64,000 nucleotides of DNA from Misgurnus anguillicaudatus. Its lineage: Eukaryota > Chordata > Actinopteri > Cypriniformes > Cobitidae. The stretch's first letter is position 1. Each line of letters begins with the position of its first letter. The notes under the pieces were generated by a model. The model had not been told where the DNA came from. It did no database searches and saw nothing but the letters and a program-made list of their open reading frames with translations. The translations under genes and the position numbers were made by a program. Location: assembly GCF_027580225.2 (NCBI RefSeq), contig NC_073357.2:41068001-41132000 (forward strand), read 5' to 3'. Shown here one piece after another: positions 1 through 10,814 of this stretch.

Positions 1-182
1 GGAAGAGGTTAGGACTGTAATGTTTATGAATGTTTCTTTGGAGTTGCAGAGGTGCTTGCTGTAGAGTAGTTGTAAATTTCTCATTCATACTGTAATAATA
101 TTTGTTTGAAGTCTGCAATTTGTAGATTTTTAATGAAATCTTTAATGTATAATTTAATGTATCTCTCTCTCTCTCTCTGTAG
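1..182 (+). other. intron (5' part outside window), adamts18-like
   Basis: AT-rich intronic sequence running into the acceptor at 181-182. The polypyrimidine tract at about 163-178 is a (CT)n microsatellite directly abutting the splice site. No coding sequence is seen. Confidence 0.75.
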
Positions 183-374
183 TGCTCTAAGAGCTGCGGG
201 CGTGGGCTGAAGAAGCGTAGTGTTTTCTGTAGCAGCACTGATCCAGGTGCCAGAGCTGTGGTACCTGACAGCATGTGTAAATTACACCTGAAGCCCAAAG
301 CCCAGGAGACCTGCGTGCTCAGCCGTTGCCCCAGGAATGAGCGTCTTCAGTGGATAACTAGCACCTGGGGAGAG
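183..374 (+). CDS. adamts18: adamts18-like exon: thrombospondin type 1 repeat (first in window)
   Basis: The acceptor AG is at 181-182, after a CT-rich tract, and the donor GTAAAA starts at 375. The exon is 64 codons in phase 0 at both ends. It opens with CSKSCGRGLKKRSVFC, the core of a thrombospondin type 1 repeat, and closes with CPRNERLQWITSTWGE, which supplies the Trp-bearing strand of the next repeat. So each repeat is split across two exons just before its first CxxxCG cysteine. The Trp strand of this repeat must be on the exon to the left of the window. Confidence 0.88.
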
Positions 375-3300
375 GTAAAACCCCTCATAGGAATATCAAA
401 GGTTACCTAGATACATACCAAAACAGTTTCTATGCTATGCACATATTTTCACCCATTTGACCCTACTGCATTAATAAGGCATTTTCATGCAAGTCAAGTA
501 AGTGACATATTAACTCATCTAAAATGCTAAATTATATGCATGCACATGGTTACAACAACACCTTTGCATTTACATCGAAACATACGTGTGTAGATTGCGA
601 CTTCTCCATAGCTCTTTGATTCCAGACAGTCATGCAGATAAGTGGCACAGCTGGGTGCTTCCGCTGTCTCTCTTCCTATTTTGCATTTGCATCTCACTTT
701 CCTCTAAATAGCATTGTTAACACGTTGCTATGGAGGCAAAAACGTTGCTTGTGTGTGCATATGTATGTTCGTTATTGTCTGATTGCACTTCCACTGGTTG
801 TTTTACACAGTGTTCGGCCTCCTGTGGAGCAGGAATGAAGAGACGGGAGCAGCGCTGTGGGGAGAAGGACTCCCAAGGAGGCTACACGGAGTTTCCCACA
901 AGGAGGTGCAGGAACGTACACAAGCCCATAATAGATCTCGAGCAAGCATGTAATAATGGTCCCTGCCCAGAGCCCCCGCCTAAACTCCTCCATGCTAACT
1001 CAGATAAAAGTGATACCTCTGTGACCATGAGCTGGTACTCATCTCCTTGGCTGCAGGTAAGCATGGCTAGGTTTTGGTTATGTATCAAGATTAAGAATTG
1101 AGTTTTTTGAATTACATCCCATTAAAGAAACTATTCTGTTCTTCCTGAAACAACTTTTACATGCTATAGAAATGTGAATTTTGAAACCATTGTGTTACCA
1201 AAAAAACACTACTACCTAAAATTTGCAATGCTTTGACCGTATGTACTGAATTAGATGAAGTACCTACTCATCTACTCATATAATATGAATATGGATAGTA
1301 TGAATGATTTTGCACGTACTGAATCACGTGACACATTTCGTCGCCAAAATAATAAGTTAGTCGCTAACTGGAATGACAAAAAGTGGAATAAACACAAGGG
1401 ACAGCTGTTTAATATGTATTTGCATTTGAATAGAGCCACGTTACTGCTTTCGGGCATTTTTTAATAAAACAATGCCCCTCCGTCTTCTTCTTCATTGGAT
1501 AACTCATCTCCTTGGGATCACAGGATTCCAAAGTGTCCACTGAATAAAGACTTTAGGATCTGGCTGGAAGTAGTAGGTCATTCGAGTGCCTCTCGCCTAC
1601 TGTTTTTCGAGTACTATGAGTTTGGACATACTACTCGCCTCGCCTACTGCTTTTCGCCTAATATATAATTTGAAAGCAAACGGTTTCGGACGAAGCCCAG
1701 ATTTAAATCAGAAAACCATTGTGGTACTTAGTTAGCATATTGTAAGCAACTTTTAATAATTTCAAAATTTATGATTGAGGTGTGACTATGAGTCTATTAA
1801 CACCTAATATTAGGATGCATTTTGGATCAAATCACAAGTGGATGACGCTAAATACAGTTGTTAATGGGGTGTGAAATATTTTAAACTTGTCTACTTTTAA
1901 CCACATTTAGAGGTTTTCGAAAACACATTATTTTGTGGTGTAGAAGTGCATGTGGTCAAATGCATTTGAGCAGGCCACAAGACCGCTTACTCTCCGCCTA
2001 TTGATCTAATGCAGCGCTTCCCAATCCTGGTCCTCGAGCACTTCCTCCCAGAAAGTTTTAGATGTCTCCGTATTTAAAACATCTTATTCAACTTATCAGC
2101 CTCTTTCCAAAATGGTAAACATGTCTCCCTAACAAGATGACGAGTTAAATCAGTTGTGTTAAATGAGGAGACATCTAAAACTTTTTGGGAGAGGGTGCTC
2201 GAGGACCAGGATTGGGAAGCACTGATCTAATGTGTGATGTACCGAGCACACCAGTTTTTACACCAGACCTGACTGCTAGTGCAAAACCACAGTGTTCAGC
2301 ACGTTCTTTATGGTATGTTCACAAGGGCGTTAATGCTTCCCATTCACTTTTTAATGGGTGACGTCAAGCGTTGCCGAACTGAATTGTGGATCCGTCTGCC
2401 CCACGTCACTGCCGTTGCTCGCGGCAGAAGTTTAACATTTCTCCATGTCGCCAATCAGATCGCCTTATGCAAATAACCTAGTGCGAGCCAGCCAATTACG
2501 TTTATGGAATACTGGAGCATGTGTAGTGGCCACTGTGATTGGCTGTTGGCAACGCTTCAGACAAGCCTTCAGTCAAGCGTTTACACTTTCGCCCCGTGTG
2601 AATGTGCCGTTAGGCTTTCATTGATAAAACTAAAGCTGCTGCTCTCCCCCTCTTTCAATTTTGTTTTATTTTGCATGTGTATAAAAGTTGCTTGAACTTA
2701 TTTCATCAATCACTCTAAAATATCTGAGAAAGCTCTTACATATACATGTACAAAACAGAGTGCAGCATATTTACTAAGAACACAAGCAGCGGACTCTGAC
2801 ATAACATTAGTGCGTGTCAGTTTAAACCCATCATTTCTCCCACATGCGTTTAAACGAAAGTAGACGGACTCACATACAGACCACCCCCTCAGTAATCAGG
2901 ACAGAAGTGGTCGAAAGTGGACAAAATAGATGGATTAAAACACCAAGTGTAAACATAAATGTGTCTCTCTCATCCACTTTTTATCCGATCAACCGAAATC
3001 TTAATACCAGGTATGAACAGCCCCTATATGTAGTTTATGTTATACAACACAACAGGGAAGTCACTTTAAGTCATGTTAACCACAGATTTTTTCCTTACTC
3101 ATAAATAGAAGACTGCTTTTCTACAAACCATTAACTTCCTCAGGGGACCTATGATGAATCAGTCTACAGACTGACATGACTCCACAGCTCTGGGCACATT
3201 CAGATCCATTCACACCAGTCAATCTTCTAATAATTGAAAAGCCTGATAATTAAATCAATTGATAAGCTGTCAGACCTTTGATCTTCCTGTTTTGTCTTTC

Positions 3301-6300
3301 AGTGCACGGTTTCCTGTGGTGGTGGTGTGCAGACACGTAGCGTTCAATGTTTGAGACAGGGACGTCCTTCAGTAGGCTGTTTACCTCATCAGAGACCCAT
3401 AAGCTCACAGGCATGCAATACACACTTCTGTCCTGCTCCCGGTCCCGCTCCTGCACCAATCCCACCTTCACCCTCACTTAAAGGTATACGCTTTACTCTA
3501 GACGCTTTTATCCTATTTGATTCACAAAAGTGAGGAATGCATAAAAACTGATAGGGAGGCAATATAATATTGACAAGTGCTATGCAAAGTTGTTTACAGC
3601 CGGGGATTTTATTTTCATGTTATCATAGAACAATCAAATGTTTTACTTACACTCTCAGAAATAAAGTACAATAGCTGTCGCTGGGACGGTACCCTAATTC
3701 CTAATATTTACACTTTATGTACATTTGGTTCCAATATTCACTTTTGAGGTACAGATATGCACTCTTTTGTTACTTTTTGAAAGGGTGACAGCTTCAATAC
3801 CTTTTTCTCTGAGAGTGTTGGTGCATAAAGGTGATGGTACAATTTTTGTGGGGATCAAATCAACATCCTTCTGGTTACCTGCCATGAGTTTATCCAAAAA
3901 TTAAACGTTTATTCTGTTGAACACAAAATAACATGGGTTGATAAATTATGTTAACTGCACAGTTGGCGGTAACCATTGACTTCCATTGGAAAAACAAATG
4001 GGTAACGTCAACTTTGTGCTTTCTATGATTTATCAAAATATCTTCTTTTGTGTTCAACAGAACAAAACTCATACAGGCTTAAAACAACCTGAGGGTCAGT
4101 AAATGATGACAGAATTTTCGTTTTTGGATGAACTATCCCTTTAAGCAAATACTTTTCCCTTATTTATCTCAACTCACAGTATATGTGATGCCTCAGCAGA
4201 CATACCGCTTAAAGTTTATTGGATATAACCTCTCTTTTATCATCCTGTAGCTTCTGTAGCTTGACTGGTAGAGCTTGACTTTAGAGATGTTCTCAGAAAA
4301 TACCCACACTTTAAATGCACTGCAAGGGACATTGGCTAAAAGCTTCTGCCAAGTGCATAAATATGATGTTATTCTATCTACCACAGTATTAATTAGGGGT
4401 AAAGCCACGAAGTGGCGTAGACACCTATTGTATCTGTTAGTTTTCTTATTATTATTCATCCTAGTTCTTCCGCCATTGAAGTCAATGGCAGCCCATAGAA
4501 CCGTACGTAGGAAAGTTATGTAATTTGGCACACATGTAGAGGACAGTCTAAGAAGTTACTATAGCAACATAGGTGTGTCTAACTCAAACCCTCGAGCGCC
4601 ACCAACAGTCCAAAAATCCACTTATGTTCATGCTCATAACTTCTGACCCGTGAGTCCTAGACACTAAATTATTGTTTCCTCTGAATCCTTGGCTCATGAT
4701 GATTCAATTGCACACATTGATGTCATTTGTGTCATGCACATCTTTCCGCCATTTTTAATTTTCCGTAAAACCTACTTTTTCGAACTCTTTTTCGAAACTT
4801 AGTATATGTCATTACAGTCATGACCTGAGGGTGCCTGCAACGTTTCGTCACAGCGCCACCTAGTGGTCACGAGATTCGAAAAATGCCTATTTTTGCTTTT
4901 AACTACTTTAAACTTGAGTCTAAAATCATGAAGGTGGTCTTGTTAGATTCCTTGAGGCATGCCGAGTCAAAGGATACCAAACAATTTTCGGTCAGCCATT
5001 TTGGGTGTCGGCCATTTTGAATTTTCTCTTTAAGTTCTGTATTTCACAAACAGAATGGCGTATCGCTACGAAATTTGGCATGGTTCATCAGTGACATGTT
5101 CTGAGTGCACCTATAAATCTTTAGGATGGCGCCACCTAGTGGTCAGGATATGTAAAGAAATTGTTTAAAATCTTTATATCATTTGATTAAATTGCCACAC
5201 TGACATAAGACTTCACTCTATTGATTCCTTGGCTCAGGCTGAGTCCGACTGTACCAAATATGTCTGAGTCAAACCTACTTCCTGTCGGCCATTTTGAATT
5301 ATATTGAACACCTACTTTTTCGAACTCCTCCTAGAGCGCTCGTGTGATTGGCATGATTTTTGGTATGCATCATCTAGAGACACTCCAGACAAAAAGTTAT
5401 TGAAAGCTTTTCGGTAGACCTATCCGTTGTCGTATAATGCATCAAAGAATGCGTGGGCGAGCACGCCAAAATGTGTTTGAGCCTGTATCTTCGCAAAACT
5501 TTTGCGCATTGATACGAGACTTGGTATATGTCATAACAGTGATGACCTGAGGGTGCATGCACCATTTCGTCACACTGCCCCCTACTGGTCACGAGATATA
5601 CAATATGTCTATTTTTGCTTATAACTACTGCAAACTTGAATGTAAAATTATGAGACTGGTCTTGTTAGATTTCGTGAGGCATGCCGAGTCAAAAGATACC
5701 AAATGGTTTTTGGTCGGCCATTTTGTGTGTCGGCCATTTTGAATTTTTTCTTTAAGTTCAAGTATTTCAGAAACGCAATTGCGTATAGTTATGAAACTTG
5801 GTATGGTTCATCAGCAACATGTTCTGGGAAGACTTGTAAACTTTTCGGTGCCCCCTAGTGGTCAAGAGATTTGAAGCTATATCTCTGCATCTCTCTATCG
5901 TATTTACACCAAATTTGGTGGGTGTCATCACAATCAAGACTTGAGTCACAATTTATTGTTTGGTCAGTGCCCCCTAGTGGTCAAGTCATTTAAGGCTATA
6001 TCTCCGTATCGCTTTATTGTATTTACACTAAATTTGGTATGTGTCATCACAGTCATGACCTGAGGTACCATCTATTGTTTTGTCACAGGGCCACCTAGTG
6101 GTCTCAAGATAAGAGAAAATTGCTATTTTTTTTTCATAAAACTAATGCAAACTTAGATCTTAAATCATGACAGTCATCACGTATGAATCATTTTTGCCAT
6201 GTTTGGCTTGACCCCGGTATTGCTGCTTGCAGCTATATTTTATTCATTTTATTTTTATTGCATGATTATAACATATGCATTGTAAATCAATCTTGATAAA

Positions 6301-6933
6301 TTACAGTAGCCAATTGTTATTTATTCATTATGCAGTGGTAAAAACAAGGTTAAGCATTTCCAGTGCTCTACTAACTTCTAATTGTTTAAGACCACAGGGA
6401 GATTATGATGCCTTTGTCCACAAAACAAATTCAGAAGCAGATAAGAACGAAATGTTGCTCATAATTTATTAGAATGTAAAACAAACCCAAAATGTTTGAA
6501 GGTAATCATAATAATGTCAAATAACATCACAATTGTCTCAAAGTAATATGCACGACTTATTCCATATAGATTTTTATTTCTATTAAATTTCTATTGTAAA
6601 ACATATGGTAGTGGTGTTTATACTTGTGCAGAATGTTTGTTCAGAGACCAGGTCAGGTCTTTATCTGTATACAAGCGCAGTTTTTCCAGGTGGTTTGTAT
6701 AACGTCTCTCTCTTTAAAGTAAACAGTACTTAAACACTGAGGGTTTAAGTGGACACACTTGCTTTCATGGCTAAAAATAAATAACGGTCATTATGTGCTT
6801 TTCTCCACCAACAGAAGATCAGCCTTGCATTGACTTCTTCAGCTGGTGTCATCTGGTCCCTCAGCATGGTGTTTGCAATCACAAATTCTACGGTCAACAA
6901 TGCTGCAAGTCCTGCTCCACCAAACACCAATAA
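183..6933 (+). CDS. adamts18: ADAMTS18-like secreted metalloprotease, 3' part of gene (four exons, joined)
   Basis: The coding exons are 183-374, 811-1056, 3303-3483 and 6815-6933. Every intron starts with GT and ends with AG, and the phases match (0, 0, then 1). Together they encode about 245 residues: three thrombospondin type 1 repeats, a short Pro/Ala linker and a PLAC domain. This is the usual C-terminal layout of the ADAMTS16/ADAMTS18 pair, secreted zinc metalloproteases that bind extracellular matrix. In such proteins the ancillary repeats guide matrix and substrate binding. The propeptide, catalytic, disintegrin and spacer regions must lie left of the window. Residues around the last repeat (WYSSPW, CTVSCGGGVQTRSVQC) and the PLAC core (DFFSWCHLVPQHGVCNHKFY) agree best with my memory of ADAMTS18. 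ADAMTS16 is the main alternative. No frame break is seen, so the gene looks functional. Confidence 0.8.
375..810 (+). other. intron between the first and second visible TSR exons
   Basis: A 436-base GT-AG intron. I see no mobile element or conserved signal beyond the splice sites. Confidence 0.8.
811..1056 (+). CDS. adamts18: adamts18-like exon: second thrombospondin type 1 repeat in window
   Basis: The acceptor is TTTTACACAG (801-810) and the donor GTAAGC starts at 1057. The exon is 82 codons, phase 0 at both ends. It begins CSASCGAGMKRREQRC and carries the remaining repeat cysteines (RRC, QACNNGPC). It then has a longer linker (PEPPPKLLHANSDKSDT) and ends MSWYSSPWLQ, the Trp strand of the next repeat. 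An in-frame ATG at 730 opens a longer frame leftward, but this is only intron read-through, because the exon clearly starts at the splice acceptor. Confidence 0.88.
2012..2224. mobile_element. hAT-like MITE, 213 bp, with 8-bp target duplication
   Basis: The ends are CAGCGCTTCCCAATCCTGGT and its near-exact reverse complement ending CCAGGATTGGGAAGCACTG. Both flanks carry ATCTAATG (2004-2011 and 2225-2232). TIRs starting CAG plus an 8-bp duplication are typical of hAT transposons. It has no coding capacity, so it is non-autonomous. Confidence 0.88.
2308..2613. repeat. probable inverted-repeat element in intron
   Basis: The left part reads TATGTTCACAAGGGCGTTAA. Near 2575-2613 there is an imperfect inverted counterpart with CCCCGTGTGAATGTGCCGTT. 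The outline is that of a diverged MITE. Boundaries are approximate and no target duplication was resolved. Confidence 0.4.
3303..3483 (+). CDS. adamts18: adamts18-like exon: last thrombospondin type 1 repeat plus Pro-rich linker
   Basis: The acceptor is TTGTCTTTCAG, ending at 3302, and the donor GTATAC starts at 3484. The exon starts in phase 0 with CTVSCGGGVQTRSVQC, the best-conserved stretch of the whole gene. It contains CLPHQRP and CNTHFCPAPG and ends in a short Pro/Ala run before the PLAC domain. It ends after the first base of a codon (phase 1), which matches the PLAC exon exactly. The linker (GPAPAPIPPSPS) is longer and more Pro-rich than I remember for mammalian homologues. Confidence 0.88.
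3650..3817. mobile_element. MITE with CACTCTCAGAAA termini, 168 bp
   Basis: The left end is CACTCTCAGAAATAAAG and the right end CTCTGAGAGTG is its inverse. Inside, GCTGTCGCTGGGACGGTAC is mirrored by GGGTGACAGCTTC. A related copy lies at 48871-49016. The flanking TTA (3647-3649) and TTG on the right are a near-match to a 3-bp duplication, which would suit a PIF/Harbinger origin, but this is weak. Confidence 0.65.
3895..4144. mobile_element. dispersed repeat ending in CCCTTTAA (piggyBac-like MITE, one end)
   Basis: The right end GGATGAACTATCCCTTTAA, preceded by a stretch with GTCAGTAAATGATGACAG, is a very common terminus of TTAA-targeting miniature elements in cyprinid genomes (family recalled, not searched). 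An internal inverted pair (TCTGTTGAACACAAAA and TTTTGTGTTCAACAGA) is visible. The left end looks truncated, so only the TTAA at 4141-4144 is a firm boundary. Confidence 0.55.
4250..4370 (+). repeat. decayed tRNA-derived SINE-like fragment
   Basis: TAGCTTGACTGGTAGAGC resembles a tRNA A-box region. The far end GGCTAAAAGCTTCTGCCAAG resembles the 3' tail of cyprinid SINEs (compare the copy at 50970-51127). The B box is not recognisable, so this would be an old, inactive copy. Confidence 0.4.
4390..6240. repeat. long dispersed repeat with internal duplicated units (GCCACCTAGTGGTC motif)
   Basis: Starts near GGTAAAGCCACGAAGTGGCG and ends near TTGCTGCTTGCAGC. A motif close to GCGCCACCTAGTGGTCA recurs at about 4853, 5109, 5576, 5850, 5970 and 6090. 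Stretches containing GGCCATTTTGAATT recur too. The block 4839-5060 is repeated with moderate divergence at 5561-5770. No open frame of note, no clear terminal repeats. The short hairpin near the right end could fit a Helitron-type terminus, but the class is not established. Confidence 0.55.
6815..6933 (+). CDS. adamts18: adamts18-like terminal exon: PLAC domain and stop
   Basis: The acceptor is CTCCACCAACAG, ending at 6814. The first two bases complete the codon begun by the G at 3483, giving EDQPC. The exon encodes 39 complete codons with the PLAC (protease and lacunin) signature: DFFSWCHLVPQHGVC, NHKFYGQQCCKSC, six cysteines in all, then STKHQ and TAA at 6931-6933. PLAC domains close several ADAMTS proteins and related matrix proteins. 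The exon is too short and too split to appear as a free-standing open frame, but its frame, motif and splice site all agree. Confidence 0.9.
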
Positions 6934-7990
6934 AGCAGAAGATCTTTATTTCCCGTGAGCCTCACCACTCGTTCTGAGATTGACCACTATGGACAAAGTT
7001 GATTTTTGCAAGATGTGGCCAAGAAAGGCATTCCAATGGAACGTGTCTCTAAGATTATGACACATTATAATTTTATGAAAGACTGCTGTCAGAGGAACTA
7101 AAGCTTTGTTTGCCTGATTCTGGATTCATCAGTGGTGTATCATTACTGGAAATGTGGTTCTTTGAATGGATCTTCAGAACATTCATATTGTAAATATCAG
7201 TGTTTGTTCTCCTCTTTTTGAGTCAGACCATCAGCCTAAGTCAAATTCATGTATTACATTGAAGAGCACCAGATTAACATTGGAATCACGTTGGGTAATG
7301 TGTGAAGTGTGACTGCATGTTTGAAATACTGTAAGTCACGTATCATCTTCCTGCACACCTGGACATTTTTTTCAGTCTGAAACTGAGGTGCTAAAATTTT
7401 CCTGTGTTCATTTAATGAATCATTGTATATTGGTGCAATACGAAGTGCAGTGCACATTCTCATTCCATAGTGATCAATGGTTCTGCCTTGTGTTTTTTGA
7501 TTTCCCATTTACATGTTTTCACTTGGCAGACGCTTTTATCAAAAGCACCTTGCATTATATTTAATTCCGAGCTTTCGGGCTCTGCTTATTTTACCAAGTG
7601 GTTGAACATTTCAATCATTTCAATCAATCAATCAATCAGATTTTAAAAATAAGATCTGATTTTAGGGTTGAGTTATGTCGGTTAAAGTTGGAGTGGGTTA
7701 AGGTTTTATTAACCAAAATGTTGTACTTGGGTCAACACAATTTGTTGCCCTGAGGACATCTCTCACTTGGCAAAATCAGGTTGAGCTAGATTTCTGTGTT
7801 TTCTGGGAATCAAACCCATTTCGTTGGCTTGAGCTACTGGAAGTAAATGCTTCCAACACAGCACAATTTGATACATTCAAGTTTTCCTCTGTATTAAACC
7901 TGTTCTTCTGAAATATCTTTTTAAATAGTTTTTTTATGTTGCTGATGCTAAATCCTTTCTGTCAAGAGCATCCACTGATTTAAACAGACA
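6934..7990 (+). other. 3' flank / probable 3' UTR of adamts18-like gene
   Basis: Non-coding, fairly AT-rich DNA after the stop. An AATAAA hexamer at 6929-6934 overlaps the stop codon and is probably coincidental. The next clear AATAAA I noted is at 9415-9420. A short minus-strand SINE tail fragment (CTTGGCAGACGCTTTTATCA) lies at about 7523-7565, and an (ATCA)n run at about 7618-7637. No second gene is seen. Confidence 0.5.
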
Positions 7991-8820
7991 TTAGAGGAAT
8001 ATTCCAGATGGTTTGCTCACCACCATGTCATCCAAAATGTTGATGTCTTTCTTTGTTCAGTCGAGAAGAGGTTGTGTTTTTTGGGGAAAGCATTGCAGGA
8101 TTTTTCTCATTTTGATGGACTTTGATGGACACCAACGGTTGGCACTTGACTCGACACGTGGCAGTTTTTTTCAGCGGAGTTTCAAAGGACTATAAACAAT
8201 CCCAAACGAGGCATAAGGGTCTTATCTAGCAAAAAGATTGTCATTTTTGACAAGAAAAACAACAAATATACACTTTTAAAGCACAACTTCTCGTCGAGAT
8301 CTGGTCATGATGCGCCAGCGTGACCCCACGCAATACGTCATAACGTCAAGAGGTCACAGAAGACGAACGCGAAACTCCGCCCCTGTGTTTACAAGTGTGT
8401 TGAAAGAGGACCGTTCCTATGTTGTTGGATGTCAACTGATACTAATTAATGTCTTTGTGTCAGTTTATTGTTTACAATGGTCCGCAAATGTGCGTTTTAT
8501 ATATGTAACATGTGACCTCCCTACTTCACTACGCATTTACGTTAGGTCGCGCTGGACCGGATCTAGACGAGAAGTCTAGAATAGAAAGAATATTTATAGT
8601 CCTTTGAAACTCCGTTGAAAAAAAACTGTTGCGTGTTGGGTTGGGTGTTGATTGTTGGTGTCTATTGGGGTCCATTAGGGTGAGAAAAATCCTGCAATGT
8701 TTTCCTCAAAAAACATGGTTTCTTCTCGACTGAACGGAGAGGGACATCAACATTTTGGATGACATGGTGGTGAGTAAATTATCTGGATTTTTCTTTTAAG
8801 AAAATGGAATATTCCTTTAA
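7991..8820. mobile_element. long-TIR, TTAA-type MITE, about 830 bp
   Basis: The left end is GAGGAATATTCCAGATGG and the right end GGAATATTCCTTTAA. The two arms are inverted copies over roughly 200 bases. For example GTCATCCAAAATGTTGATG at 8027 pairs with CATCAACATTTTGGATGAC at 8747, and GGAGTTTCAAAGGACTATAA pairs with TTATAGTCCTTTGAAACTCC. The right end has TTAA and the left has TTAG, consistent with a slightly decayed TTAA target duplication. No transposase. Confidence 0.75.
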
Positions 8821-10814
8821 CATTTCTTCTGTTACCTCAGCCTGACTTGGTATCCTCTACTGTGTAAGGTTCAATCACAATCCCATCTGATCATAACCAA
8901 AAACTAAAGTTGACAAGATAGATGCATGATTAATGAAGATCAGTGTTTCTGCTGAATTATGTAGCGGGTCCATTGGAGGACGAACTGTGTTTGGGTAATT
9001 TGTGTGCAGTTCCTGCAGTGCCATCTCTCACGTGATGTACAAGAGGGCTAAGCTTGTCCCAGATGTGTGTCAGAGAGAGTAAAGTAGTCGCTCTCAGTCA
9101 CTTTGGGGGGACCAATTAGTGTGCAGAAGTGAGTGTCATGTTCAGGAGGAGGAGCAGCTAACAAACCCAAGCCTCTCAGGACTTGGGACCTCATCTCAGT
9201 TTACTTTGTTGGTACTTTTTGTCTCTTTTTTTCTCTCTCTGTCTCCTTGTCTGTACTGCACTTGGGTCCACTGGGCTACAGATTTGTACGTGCCTAAGGC
9301 TTGTGCTTAGCAGAAAAGTTGAGCTACAGATTCTCATGTTCTCACCTTAGTAATCTTTCAACACGGTTCTGGTAAGATGGGTCAGAGCCCTTCTCAGGCT
9401 AGGAGTGCTTTAACAATAAACATTGGAGCAGATGGGACTTGAGAGATATGACGGTACTGATTCTGTCCTCATTACATTCCTAACACTTCATTACCAATCC
9501 CCAGTCCCTTGAAGGGATATTTGCATATACTAATAAGTGCAAAAGGTCACTACAAAAGTAGATGTGGCACTGCAGGGTGCTCTGCCCAGAACATTTTAAA
9601 GGGTACTCAGAAGTTTATTTTCTTGTTATATAACTTTTGGATGAACTTCAAGTCTCCTAAGTTACATTTGTTACTTTTAAAGTGTTCATGAAAAATTGGA
9701 AATGGATTGTTTACCTGTGTCATTAATCTTGTATGTTGTCCTTTTGCAATATCTTTCATCACTGTCTAAATTGAAAAAGTGTGTAATTTATTATGTCTTA
9801 ATAGTTCCTGGGCTACAGTGTTGTTTCGAGGGGATCTTGCCTGTATAATAGTACACTATAAGTGTAATATTTAATATTTTCACTGAAAGTTTTATAATTA
9901 AAAGTATTTGATTTACTGTATATCTCAAGTGATGCTTTTTTACTGTACATGTAAGATTTAGATAGAGACAGGCCTTAAATGAAAGAACTGCAGCAATATC
10001 TTAAGAATGAAAAATGATACGCTGTCATCACAACAACAGAATCACTATGAAAATCAAGCCAGGGGCAAAGTGGATTTCAGACAAAATACTCCCAAATGTA
10101 GTCGTGAGAAGAGAAATTCATACACAATAAACAAAGTTACTTAAACTATGGCACTTATTAAAAAACTCATGCAAGCAATAATGTTCCTAACCAATTGCAA
10201 CATGTTAAATACCCCAACTTTCATATTCCCCCCTTCACTTTTTGTTCCAGGCGAAATGTTCCTGCGTGTACTAAATGCCCTAGTAAATCAAACAGAGTTT
10301 GCTTAATTCCTCCCTCGACACTCTTGAATATCTTTTCCTCCTCATAATCTACGCACATTTGTCACTTTTTGTCAGATTTCTTAATTTCCTGTGTGTACAA
10401 TTATTTGTGATAATTTCTGACAGCATCGAGAGACTCGTAAAAGAAAGGAGCAATTCCTCATCCATGTCACTCGATGCACCGACACTGATTATGAAGACTG
10501 AATACCAAGCACGTCTGTGGCATTTCTATATCCTCTTGTGCATGCCGAAAACTCTCTCTTTGTTTCTCTTTGTGCTTTCTCCCTCCCAATCGCACACACA
10601 CGCACACACCACACAGTCTCTAGTTCTCTCTCTTACTTTTTCACTCTGGCTGTATGATGCTTCTTCTCCCATACTTTTGACAAGCATTCTTATCGCGTCT
10701 TAACAGGGTGTTGGCCACAAGCACTCACTCGTTCACCCTTTCTGTTTGTCTCTGGTCCAGCCCTCAGATGAAGTGAGAACTGTCATCTTGTCCAGACAAA
10801 TCTTCAATCGTCGG
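8821..10814. other. intergenic DNA, no gene recognised
   Basis: No conserved coding frame, TIR pair or RNA gene seen. The open frames present (for example 10299-10703) are low-complexity pyrimidine-rich translations with no recognisable domain. An AATAAA lies at 9415-9420. Confidence 0.5.

Larger units (their letters stand above)
1057..3302 (+). other. intron between the second and third visible TSR exons, repeat-bearing
   Basis: A 2,246-base GT-AG intron. It holds a delimited hAT-like MITE (2012-2224), a probable inverted-repeat element (about 2308-2613) and AT-rich repeat-like DNA on both sides (about 1840-3010). The latter looks like fragments of one larger repeat split by those insertions. 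The rest is unremarkable. Confidence 0.7.
3484..6814 (+). other. last intron of adamts18-like gene, mostly repeats
   Basis: A 3,331-base GT-AG intron between the last TSR exon and the PLAC exon. More than half is recognisable repeat: a MITE at 3650-3817, a TTAA-ended repeat at about 3895-4144, a decayed SINE at about 4250-4370 and a long dispersed repeat at about 4390-6240. No extra exon was found. Confidence 0.75.

Noticed and set aside
730..1101. 123-codon open frame beginning at an ATG in the intron
   Set aside because: It is the true exon 811-1056 extended through both splice sites. The real exon is set by AG at 809-810 and GT at 1057.
6929..6934. AATAAA as the gene's poly(A) signal
   Set aside because: It overlaps the stop codon, so cleavage would come almost at once and leave a 3' UTR of only tens of bases. 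Probably chance (CAA TAA A).
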